12,243 bases of DNA, from positions 1 through 12,243 of the forward strand of contig JASLAV010000639.1 of NCBI GenBank assembly GCA_030146905.1, given 5' to 3'. This document shows, one piece after another, positions 6,641 through 12,243 of this stretch (position 1 is its first letter; each line of letters starts with the position of its first letter). The translations under genes and the position numbers were made by a program. The notes beneath the pieces were generated by a model. It searched no databases. It worked only from the letters and a program-made list of their open reading frames with translations, and was not told the origin of the DNA. Origin of the DNA: Lentzea sp. (GTDB lineage Bacteria; Actinomycetota; Actinomycetes; Mycobacteriales; Pseudonocardiaceae).

Positions 6641-7897
6641 TCACTTCTGGACGTCGCCGACGAACTGGCGCCACGAGTCCTCGCCGTTCTGCTTGCCCTG
6701 TTCGACGCGCTGCATCGCGTTGCCGATGGCGGTCTGGATGTCGCCGGCCTTCGGACCCTGGTACTGCGGGTTCAGCTTCTTCGCCGCGTCGGTGAAGAGC
6801 TTGCCGATCGGCGCGTCGTTGAAGTACGGGTTCTTGTAGTCGACGATCGACGGGTCCTCGTACAGCTTCGGGGCCGACGGCAGCAGCCCGGCGCTCTTGA
6901 ACACCTTGGCCTGCTGCTCGGGCGCGGTCAGCCACGCCGCCAGCTCCACGGCCTTGTCGACGTTCTTGCCCGACTTGGGAACGGTGAGGTAGGAGCCGCC
7001 CCAGTTGCCGCCGCCACCGGGCACGGAGGTGACGTCCCACTTGCCGGCGGCCTCGGGTCCTGCCTGGTCCTTGATCTTGGCCATCTGCCAGGCGGGGCAC
7101 GTCACGGTCGCGAACTGGCCCTGCTTGAAGCCGGTGTTCCAGACGGGGGTGGAGTACAGCAGCTTGGACGACAGACCGGACTGCACGCCGTCGACCACGA
7201 GGTCCCAGCCGGCCTTGATCTCCTTGTTCTCACCCACGACGATCTTGTCGGACTTGTCGTAGTAGCCCACGGAGGCCTGCCCGACGATCGCGTTGAGCAC
7301 GGTCGGGCCGCCGTCGAACCACTTCACGCCCTCGGGCGCCTTCTCCTGGAACTTCTTGCCAGCGGCCATGAAGTCCTGCCAGGTCGGCCACAGCGCGGCG
7401 ACCTGCTCGCGGTCGGCGGGCAGCCCGGCGTTCTGCAGCAGGTCGCGGCGGTAGCAGATGGCGAGGCCGCCGATGTCGGTGCCGTACCCGATCTGCTTGC
7501 CGTCCTTGCTGAGCGAGGCCTCCCACTTCCACGGCAGCCAGCGGTCCTTCAGCTGGTCACCGCCCTTGGTGTTGAGGTCGACGAACTTGTCCGGCGTGGC
7601 CTTGAACTGGTTGATGTAACCGGTGTCGACCGCCTCGATGTCCGCGGAGCCGCTGTTCGTGGCGAGGTGCGCGGCCAGGTTCTTGTGGTGGTCGGAGTAG
7701 GACGCGGTGCGGTCGGTGATCTCGACGTCCGGGTGCGTGCTCTCGTACTCCTTGAGCAGCTCGGCGTAGCCGAAGTTGCCGAACAGGCCGATGGACAGCT
7801 TGGTCTTGCCGCCGGACGCGGCGTCACTGCCGCAACCGCTGAGCACCACGGCGGTCGCCAGTGCGGCGCAACCGATGGCGAGTGCTTTGGGGCGCAT
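6641..7897 (-). CDS. Sugar-binding lipoprotein of ABC transporter, CebE-like
   Basis: A 418-residue extracellular solute-binding protein (family 1). It begins with a lipoprotein signal: basic start, hydrophobic stretch and lipobox LSGC with lipidated C22, so it should be anchored on the outer face of the membrane. The mature part shows HPDVEI at 56-61, AAHLATNSGSADIEAVD at 74-90, WLPWKWEA at 119-126, GYGTDIGGLAICYRRDLL at 137-154 and NWGGSYLTVPKSGKNVDKAVELAAWLTAPEQQAKVF further on. This pattern is what I remember of Streptomyces CebE (cellobiose/cellotriose binding), including the GTDIG-x-x-AICYR block. GGAGG lies six bases before ATG 7897. It is the first and probably most highly expressed gene of the operon, with the control region and LacI gene directly upstream. 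Ligand identity (cello-oligosaccharides) is inferred from similarity and from the GH1 gene at the operon end. Confidence 0.93.
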   Translation of the reverse strand: MRPKALAIGCAALATAVVLSGCGSDAASGGKTKLSIGLFGNFGYAELLKEYESTHPDVEITDRTASYSDHHKNLAAHLATNSGSADIEAVDTGYINQFKATPDKFVDLNTKGGDQLKDRWLPWKWEASLSKDGKQIGYGTDIGGLAICYRRDLLQNAGLPADREQVAALWPTWQDFMAAGKKFQEKAPEGVKWFDGGPTVLNAIVGQASVGYYDKSDKIVVGENKEIKAGWDLVVDGVQSGLSSKLLYSTPVWNTGFKQGQFATVTCPAWQMAKIKDQAGPEAAGKWDVTSVPGGGGNWGGSYLTVPKSGKNVDKAVELAAWLTAPEQQAKVFKSAGLLPSAPKLYEDPSIVDYKNPYFNDAPIGKLFTDAAKKLNPQYQGPKAGDIQTAIGNAMQRVEQGKQNGEDSWRQFVGDVQK

Positions 7898-8001
7898 TCA
7901 TGGCCTCCGTCGATTTTTGGGCGCGGTGAAGCACAAGAGGGGGTCTTCTGGCGGATGAACCGGCGTCGCTGGAAACCGCCGGACGAAGATGTGTGGCGCC
8001 T

Positions 8002-8031
8002 ATGACAACGGGGTTACACGGTGTCCGTCAA
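8002..8031 (-). promoter_or_regulatory. Probable promoter of the transporter/GH1 operon with an overlapping operator-like site
   Basis: On the minus strand, TTGACG (8031-8026) and TGTCAT (8007-8002) are separated by 18 bases and point towards the binding-protein gene about 105 bp downstream. The spacer and -10 region contain TGTAACCCCGTTGTCA (8018-8003), which shares the half-site TGTAACC with the site before the LacI gene. A repressor bound here would block the promoter. Confidence 0.45.
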
Positions 8032-8068
8032 GTAACGAGATGATAAACAGATCAACTACGTCACCTGA

Positions 8069-8098
8069 TTTGACTAGGTAAGGCGCGGATCGTACGTT
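8069..8098 (+). promoter_or_regulatory. Probable promoter of the LacI-family regulator gene
   Basis: TTGACT (8069-8074) and TACGTT (8093-8098) are separated by 18 bases on the plus strand, about 30 bp before the regulator start. The -10 is weak. The operator-like site begins three bases downstream. Confidence 0.35.
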
Positions 8099-8100
8099 GA

Positions 8101-8114
8101 TGTAACCGCTTACG
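8101..8114 (+). promoter_or_regulatory. Probable LacI-family operator
   Basis: TGTAACCGCTTACG is a near-palindrome (GTAA n CG n TTAC) with the central CG typical of LacI-family operators. It lies just after the putative -10 and 16 bp before the regulator ATG, which suggests autorepression. It is unlike the Streptomyces CebR box TGGGAGCGCTCCCA, so the regulator probably recognises a different site. Confidence 0.6.
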
Positions 8115-8129
8115 GTGAACGGAGGCCAG

Positions 8130-9161
8130 ATGGCGACCGGGCGTGAGATCGCCCAGCTCTGCGGCGTGTCCGTAGCTACCGTGTCACGTGTCTTCAACCA
8201 GCCGGAAACGGTCAACGAGGAAACACGTCAACGCGTTCTGCGAATCGCCAAGGAGCTGGACTACCGGCCCAACGAGGCCGCGCGCGCGTTGTCGACGAAG
8301 CAGTCCACGATGATCGGGCTGGTCTGGGACACCGACCACCGCAGACCCGGCTGGCGCCACCCGTACCTGCAGGACCTGCTGATCGGGTTGAAGTCCGCGC
8401 TCAGCGCGCACGGCTACCACCTGCTGATGCTCGCGACCAGCGGCGACGCCCGCGAGATCGGGGCGTCGCTCGCGGATCCCGTCGGGTACGTGAACATGAC
8501 CCGCCGCCACCACCTCGGCGGGCTGGTGCTGATCGACAGCGGGTCCGACGCCGAGGCGTTCGAGACCTTCGCGCAGTCCGGTGTCCCGTGCGTCGCGCTG
8601 GACGTCGCCGTCGACGGCCCGAGGGCCACCTACGTCACCTCGGACAACGCCGGTGGTGCGCAGGAGGCCACCCGCCACCTCGCAGGCCTCGGCCACACGC
8701 GGATCGCCACGATCACGGGGCCACGGGACAACCAGCCTTCGCAGGCCCGCGTCTCCGGCTACCGCGAGGGGTTGCGGGAGGCCGGTCTCGCGGCGCGTGA
8801 GGACTACGTGGTGGCGGGGGACTTCTACCGGACGAGCGGAACCGCTGCCATGCAACGGCTCCTGGCGTTGGACGAGCCGCCCACCGCCGTGTTCGCGGCC
8901 AGCGACGAGATGGCGGTCGGCGCACTGCTCGCCGCCCGTGCCGCGGGACTGCGCGTCCCGCAGGACCTGGCGCTGGTCGGGTTCGACGACATAGAGATCG
9001 CGTCCGTCGTGGAACCGGCGCTGACCACCGTGGCCCAGGACAAACCGGGGTTCGGCGTGGCGGCGGCCAAGGCGGTCATGGCCATGGTCACCGGTTCAGG
9101 GCGGGAGGAGCCGGCCGTGCTGCCGACCCGGCTGGTGGTCAGGGAGTCCTGCGGAGCCTGA
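8130..9161 (+). CDS. LacI-family transcriptional regulator
   Basis: A 343-residue repressor with an N-terminal helix-turn-helix (REIAQLCGVSVATVSRVFN, residues 5-23) and the hinge region DYRPNEAARALSTKQ (44-58). These are followed by a periplasmic-binding-protein-like sensor domain: GLVLID at 131-136, YVTSDNAGGAQEATRHLAGL at 168-187, ITGPRD at 195-200, AVFAASDEMAVGAL at 253-266 and VGFDDIE at 283-289. ATG 8130 is chosen because GGAGG (8121-8125) precedes it; an in-frame GTG at 8115 would put the SD inside the gene. It is transcribed away from the transporter operon and most likely represses it, and itself, until a sugar such as cellobiose binds. The effector is not shown by the sequence. The gene ends in a terminator shared with the convergent amylase gene. 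Confidence 0.95.
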   Translation: MATGREIAQLCGVSVATVSRVFNQPETVNEETRQRVLRIAKELDYRPNEAARALSTKQSTMIGLVWDTDHRRPGWRHPYLQDLLIGLKSALSAHGYHLLMLATSGDAREIGASLADPVGYVNMTRRHHLGGLVLIDSGSDAEAFETFAQSGVPCVALDVAVDGPRATYVTSDNAGGAQEATRHLAGLGHTRIATITGPRDNQPSQARVSGYREGLREAGLAAREDYVVAGDFYRTSGTAAMQRLLALDEPPTAVFAASDEMAVGALLAARAAGLRVPQDLALVGFDDIEIASVVEPALTTVAQDKPGFGVAAAKAVMAMVTGSGREEPAVLPTRLVVRESCGA

Positions 9162-9195
9162 TCGGGCCCACACGCCTTCGCGGCGGGCCCGATCA
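9159..9195. terminator. Bidirectional terminator between the LacI and amylase genes
   Basis: A perfect 11-bp inverted repeat, TGATCGGGCCC (9159-9169) and GGGCCCGATCA (9185-9195), with a 15-base loop that can form a further GCC/GGC stem. It includes the stop codon of the LacI gene and lies 2 bp from the stop of the convergent amylase gene. There is no T-tract on either strand, but the GC-rich stem is what actinobacterial convergent genes often share. Confidence 0.8.
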
Positions 9196-9197
9196 CC

Positions 9198-10562
9198 TCA
9201 GCCCCGTGCGTTCACGTGCAGGGCAAGGGCGACACCGGCGCCGAGGGTCGCGGTGAACCTGCCGGAGGAGTCGACGGTGACGCGGACGCAGCCGTTCTCC
9301 TGGACGTTGCAGTAGGTCCCGGCGGGCAGGGCGGTCTGGAACGTGCGGGTGACGGCGAAGGTCTCCCGGTTGATCGCCACGAAGCCCTTGGAGCCACGCC
9401 CGAACGCGATGGCGTCGTACCCGTTGTCCCACCAGTTGTTCACGTCGGTGCCGGCGACGGTGTTGCGGAACGCGACCATGTTCGCGATCTGGTTCCACAC
9501 GTGCTGGCACTTCCAGCCGCTGAAGCAGGCGGAACCGCCGGGCGGGCCCGCGTCCTTGTCGCTGAACTCGTAACCCGAGTAGACCTGCGGCGCGCCGTAG
9601 TTCCACGCGAGCATGAACACGTTGGCCAGCGTGTAGGTCGAACCGTCCTTGTAGGTCAGCGTCGAGCCGTTGCGCTCGGTGTCCCAGTTGTCCACGAACG
9701 GCCGCGCCTGGCCGCTGGGCAGGAAACCCCACGACTGGCCGAACGTCTTGAGGTACGCCAGGTTCTCGTTGGTGAAGATCCGCTTGAGGTCGTAGGCGTA
9801 GCGGAACTCGTCCACGTCACCGGAGCCGGTGTACTCGCCGGGCTGCACCGCCTCGCCCGCGCCGTAGATGACCTCGTGCACCCAGAAGACGTTCGGGTTG
9901 GTCAGCCTGGACTTGATGGCGGCCATGTCGGCGGCGGCGATGTGCTTGGCAGCGTCGATGCGGAACCCGTCGACGCCCATGCCGATCAGCCGGTTCAGGT
10001 AGCCGGCGATCGCGCCGCGCACGTACTCGCTGCCGGTGTCCAGATCGGACAGTCCGACGAGCTCGCAGTTCTGGACGTTGTAGCGGTCCTGGTAGTTGGA
10101 GATCGGCGAGCGGCAGGAGTGGAAGTCCCAGTCGCTGTACACGCCGGGGTAGTTGTACTTGGAGTAGCCGGTGCCACCGGTGCCGGTGCCCGATCCCGCG
10201 CTCATGTGGTTGATCACCGCGTCGGCGATCACCTTGACGCCCGCCGCGTGGCACGTGGCGATCATGGTGCGGAACGCGTTCTCGTCGCCGAGACGGCCGG
10301 CGATCCGGTAGCTGACGGGCTGGTACGAGGTCCACCACTGTGGACCCTGGATGTGCTCGGTGGCGGGCGAGACCTCCACGTACCCGTAGCCCTTGGGCCC
10401 CAGGACGTTGGTGCACTCCGAGGCCACGCGCGCGAACGGCCACTGGAACAGGGTGACGGTGACGTCCTTGTTGCCGGGCGGAGCCGCAAAACCTTGCACT
10501 GGTGTGCACAGGGCGATGGCCAGCACGGCCGTGAGCAGGACGCGAAAAGCCGAGGAAACCAC
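9198..10562 (-). CDS. Secreted alpha-amylase, GH13 (Streptomyces type)
   Basis: A 454-residue endo-alpha-1,4-glucanase of starch. A signal peptide covers about 1-26 (hydrophobic [11 protein letters not shown], probable cut near GFA-APPG). Conserved GH13 regions follow: DAVINHM at 114-120 (region I), GFRIDAAKH at 199-207 with nucleophile D203, VHEVIYG at 228-234 with acid/base E230, and [11 protein letters not shown] at 289-299 with the third acid D294. The last is FVDNWD where many GH13 enzymes have NHD; as I recall, W is normal in this subfamily. The barrel is followed by the C-terminal all-beta domain (KGFVAINRE to [10 protein letters not shown]). No CBM20 starch-binding domain is present, so this is the short form. 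GTG 10562 is chosen because AAGGAG lies five bases upstream and the signal peptide begins there. The gene converges on the LacI gene and diverges from the PHA depolymerase gene. Confidence 0.95.
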   Translation of the reverse strand: MVSSAFRVLLTAVLAIALCTPVQGFAAPPGNKDVTVTLFQWPFARVASECTNVLGPKGYGYVEVSPATEHIQGPQWWTSYQPVSYRIAGRLGDENAFRTMIATCHAAGVKVIADAVINHMSAGSGTGTGGTGYSKYNYPGVYSDWDFHSCRSPISNYQDRYNVQNCELVGLSDLDTGSEYVRGAIAGYLNRLIGMGVDGFRIDAAKHIAAADMAAIKSRLTNPNVFWVHEVIYGAGEAVQPGEYTGSGDVDEFRYAYDLKRIFTNENLAYLKTFGQSWGFLPSGQARPFVDNWDTERNGSTLTYKDGSTYTLANVFMLAWNYGAPQVYSGYEFSDKDAGPPGGSACFSGWKCQHVWNQIANMVAFRNTVAGTDVNNWWDNGYDAIAFGRGSKGFVAINRETFAVTRTFQTALPAGTYCNVQENGCVRVTVDSSGRFTATLGAGVALALHVNARG

Positions 10563-10567
10563 GTTGT

Positions 10568-10573
10568 CTCCTT
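10568..10573 (-). promoter_or_regulatory. Ribosome binding site fixing the amylase GTG start
   Basis: AAGGAG on the minus strand, five bases before GTG 10562. The frame is open for another 112 codons upstream, but that stretch contains the promoter and has no protein-like sequence, so the site defines the true start. Confidence 0.7.
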
Positions 10574-10626
10574 GATGCAGGGATGCTTCCCCAGGTCGTA
10601 CCAGCCGGTGGGCGGACCGGGAAGGG

Positions 10627-10633
10627 CTGCAAG
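10627..10633 (-). promoter_or_regulatory. CTTGCAG element in the amylase leader (MalR/Reg1-like half-site)
   Basis: CTTGCAG on the minus strand, in the context AACTTCTTGCAGC, about 29 bp downstream of the putative -10. In Streptomyces, repeats of CTTGCAG near amylase and maltose-operon promoters bind the LacI-family regulator MalR/Reg1. Only one good copy is seen here, so the call is tentative. Confidence 0.35.
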
Positions 10634-10661
10634 AAGTTTCGTGGCGAATTCGTCCGCGCGC

Positions 10662-10690
10662 ACTATATGCGCACTCGCGGGCCCGATCAA
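10662..10690 (-). promoter_or_regulatory. Probable alpha-amylase promoter
   Basis: TTGATC (10690-10685) and TATAGT (10667-10662) are separated by exactly 17 bases on the minus strand. This is the best sigma-70-like match in the window and gives a leader of roughly 90 nt. The -10 is flanked by two direct copies of AGTGCGC, 11 bp apart, which also form an inverted GCGCA/TGCGC pair. Confidence 0.65.
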
Positions 10691-10802
10691 TGGTGCCGCG
10701 CGACGTCTGACAGCGGTGCGGCGTATCGACCGCACACGTGGTGCCGTCCCGTCGCCTGCTTCTAGCCTCGGTGCTCCTGCCTGCAACGACGGAGGCGAGC
10801 AC

Positions 10803-12020
10803 ATGCGATTGAGGAACGTGTTCCTGGCACTCGCCGCGGCCACAGGCCTGGCCGCGGCATCCCTGTCCATGTCGACCGCGGCGGTTCCCCCGCCGCAACC
10901 CGGCACCCTCGCCAAGTACGACATCACCGGCACCTACGTCAGCGGGCTGTCGTCAGGTGGCTTCATGGCGAACCAGCTGCACGTCGCGTACTCGACCCTG
11001 TTCCAGGGCGCGGGCATCTTCTCCGCCGGCGCCTACGACTGCGCCCAGAACAACCTGAGCACGGCCCTGTCCGCCTGCATGGACACCGTTCTGCCGCGCA
11101 AGACCCCGGCCGAGCTGGAAGCGCTGACCCGCAGCCGTGCGTCGGCGGGCAGCCTGGACTCGCCGCAGAACCTGTCCGGCGACCCGGTGTGGTTGTTCCA
11201 CGGCACCGCGGACCAGACGGTCAAGGCCCCGGTGAACGACGACCTCGCCACCTACTACCGCGACTTCGGCGCGCGGGTGGCCTACAACAACGCCTCGGCG
11301 GCAGGGCACGCGTGGGTCAGCCCGATCGGCCCGAACAGCTGCGGGTCGACCTCGTCGCCGTACGTCAACAAGTGCGGGACCACCGACCCTGTGCGGGAGA
11401 TGCTGAACCACCTGTTCGGCCCGGTGAACACGGCCGCCTCCTCGTTGTCCGGCAAGCTGGTGCAGTTCGACCAGAACGCCTACGTGCCTGGCGGCAACGC
11501 TTCCGCGGCGAGCATGGGACGGGAGGGGTTCGCCTACGTGCCGCGTGCGTGTGAAACCGGCCCCTGCAAGCTGTTGGTGACGCTGCACGGCTGCTACCAG
11601 TACTACGGACTGGTCGGCAACGCCTTGATGGACAAGGCTTATCTCAACGAGTACGCCGACACCAACAACATGATCGTGCTCTACCCGCAGGCGACCACGA
11701 TGTCCTCGAACCCCCGCGGGTGCTGGGACTGGTGGGGGTACCAGTCGGCCCAGTACGCGGTGAAGAGCGGCCCGCAGATGACCGCCGTGGTGAACATGGT
11801 GCGGGCTTTGAGCGGTGGGGGAGGGCCGACCACCACCACTTCTACTCCGGTGCCGGAGTGCGTCAGCGCTTCGAACTACGCACACACCGTCGCCGGGCGT
11901 GCCTACGCGAACCTCGGTCAGACCTACGCGCTGGGGTCCAACCAGGCGCTCGGGCTGTGGAACACGTTCACGACGAGCAGCATCCGGCAGACCTCACCCG
12001 GCTACTGGGTGAAGTGCTAG
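10803..12020 (+). CDS. Secreted PHA/PHB depolymerase, type-2 catalytic domain, with C-terminal domain
   Basis: A 405-residue secreted esterase that cleaves short-chain polyhydroxyalkanoates such as PHB. Residues 1-27 form a signal peptide (MRLRN, then an Ala/Leu stretch to STAA). The lipase box GLSSG at 48-52 (nucleophile S50) lies near the mature N-terminus. HGTADQTV at 133-140 supplies D137 and ASAAGHAW at 164-171 supplies H169. The oxyanion-hole motif TLHGCYQ at 260-266 lies after the lipase box, the order that defines type-2 domains. RGCWDWWGY at 305-313 ends the catalytic part. A Gly/Thr/Pro linker (338-351) leads to a 50-odd-residue domain bracketed by C353 and C405, with [13 protein letters not shown] and GSNQALGLW motifs, possibly binding polymer. 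ATG 10803 has GGAGG seven bases upstream. It could act on other esters; the exact substrate is inferred. Its stop overlaps the end of the opposing gene by 4 bp. Confidence 0.9.
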   Translation: MRLRNVFLALAAATGLAAASLSMSTAAVPPPQPGTLAKYDITGTYVSGLSSGGFMANQLHVAYSTLFQGAGIFSAGAYDCAQNNLSTALSACMDTVLPRKTPAELEALTRSRASAGSLDSPQNLSGDPVWLFHGTADQTVKAPVNDDLATYYRDFGARVAYNNASAAGHAWVSPIGPNSCGSTSSPYVNKCGTTDPVREMLNHLFGPVNTAASSLSGKLVQFDQNAYVPGGNASAASMGREGFAYVPRACETGPCKLLVTLHGCYQYYGLVGNALMDKAYLNEYADTNNMIVLYPQATTMSSNPRGCWDWWGYQSAQYAVKSGPQMTAVVNMVRALSGGGGPTTTTSTPVPECVSASNYAHTVAGRAYANLGQTYALGSNQALGLWNTFTTSSIRQTSPGYWVKC

Positions 12021-12243
12021 GCGGACCGCTCCTCCGCCAGCACCGGTGGTCGCAGCTGGAAGGGGCCCGGCTCCTCTGACTGGGTGAAGGTCGCCTGGCT
12101 GCGCACCCGGACCACCGGCCAGGCGTTGCGGCGCGGCTCGTCGTCACCGGCGGGGATGTGGATCCAGCCGCGGCAACGGTGCGCACCCACGCGCACCACC
12201 GGACCGGGTGGGTAGGAGTCGGGGTCGATGCCTGGATAGCCGT
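12017..12243 (-). CDS. 3' end of an unidentified protein gene, partial
   Basis: A minus-strand frame is open from the right edge to TAG 12019-12017, giving at least the last 74 residues. The sequence includes GYPGIDPDSYPPGPVVRVG, then a CRGWIHIPAGDDEP stretch and a VRSQATFTQSEEPGPFQLRP tail. The composition looks like a real actinobacterial protein rather than a shadow frame, and it ends convergently with the depolymerase gene, overlapping by 4 bp. A GTG at 12199 could start a 60-residue version, but the frame continues upstream beyond it. I do not recognise the family and assign no function. Confidence 0.5.
   Translation of the reverse strand, partial: GYPGIDPDSYPPGPVVRVGAHRCRGWIHIPAGDDEPRRNAWPVVRVRSQATFTQSEEPGPFQLRPPVLAEERSA

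Noticed and set aside
5615..8005. A 796-codon plus-strand open frame across the transporter genes
   Set aside because: It is antisense to three convincing ABC transporter genes, is rich in R/G/V/Q/H with no recognisable motif, and is the usual GC-rich shadow frame.
10605..10620. CCGGT/ACCGG hairpin in the amylase leader
   Set aside because: A five-base-pair stem alone is too weak to claim a riboregulator or attenuator.
9216..10802. Upstream extension of the depolymerase frame to give 934 residues
   Set aside because: This part is antisense to the amylase gene and has shadow-type composition. The signal peptide and GGAGG place the true start at 10803.
10563..10898. N-terminal extension of the amylase frame to 566 residues
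   Set aside because: It would cover the promoter, the leader and the start of the divergent gene. The signal peptide begins at 10562.
1..12243. Search for CRISPR arrays, tRNA genes, transposases, defence genes or a biosynthetic cluster
   Set aside because: No regularly spaced repeats, tRNA-like cloverleaf, transposase motif or terminal inverted repeats were seen. The intact genes are mainly carbohydrate and polymer metabolism.

Overview
The window is very GC-rich, with G/C-biased third positions, frequent GTG starts and long spurious antisense frames. It also carries CebE-type sugar-uptake genes, a Streptomyces-type secreted amylase and a type-2 PHA depolymerase. Together these point to a soil actinomycete. 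Pseudonocardiales (Lentzea, Saccharothrix or Amycolatopsis relatives) is my guess, but the sequence alone does not settle the genus. No rRNA, tRNA, CRISPR array, insertion sequence or phage gene was seen, and no gene-free stretch exceeds about 240 bp.

Layout. (1) 1-548, + strand: the 3' end of a probable GH13-type glycosidase gene, followed 2 bp later by a complete gene of the Anabaena sensory rhodopsin transducer (ASRT) family, then a hairpin (576-611). (2) 655-1626, +: a divergent Ppx/GppA-family protein. (3) 1640-3453: a patch of gene decay. It holds a frameshifted hypothetical gene on the - strand (1640-2180) and a wrecked secreted alpha/beta-hydrolase (TAP/SlpD type) gene on the + strand (2327-3453). 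The latter has lost its catalytic-serine region and carries two frameshifts. (4) 3428-7897, -: a tight four-gene operon encoding, in transcription order, a sugar-binding lipoprotein, two membrane permeases and a cytosolic GH1 beta-glucosidase. (5) 8130-9161, +: a divergent LacI-family regulator, sharing a 232-bp control region that holds a probable operator and two promoters. (6) 9159-9195: a strong bidirectional terminator. (7) 9198-10562, -: a secreted GH13 alpha-amylase with a good promoter and a CTTGCAG element. (8) 10803-12020, +: a secreted type-2 PHA depolymerase with an extra C-terminal domain. (9) 12017-12243, -: the 3' end of an unidentified gene.

How it fits together. The central operon is a classic actinobacterial cello-oligosaccharide or beta-glucoside module. 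A lipoprotein captures the sugar, two permeases import it, a housekeeping ATPase encoded elsewhere (MsiK in Streptomyces) is presumed to power them, and GH1 hydrolyses it inside the cell. The LacI protein probably represses both the operon and itself. The amylase and PHA depolymerase are secreted polymer-degrading enzymes fired from a shared 240-bp divergent region. The theme is polymer scavenging and sugar uptake. The ASRT-family protein beside a GH13 gene fits the published proposal that such proteins are sugar sensors rather than rhodopsin partners. I see no wholly new multi-gene system. The most unusual items are the ASRT/GH13 pair, the decayed hydrolase and the inferred LacI operators.
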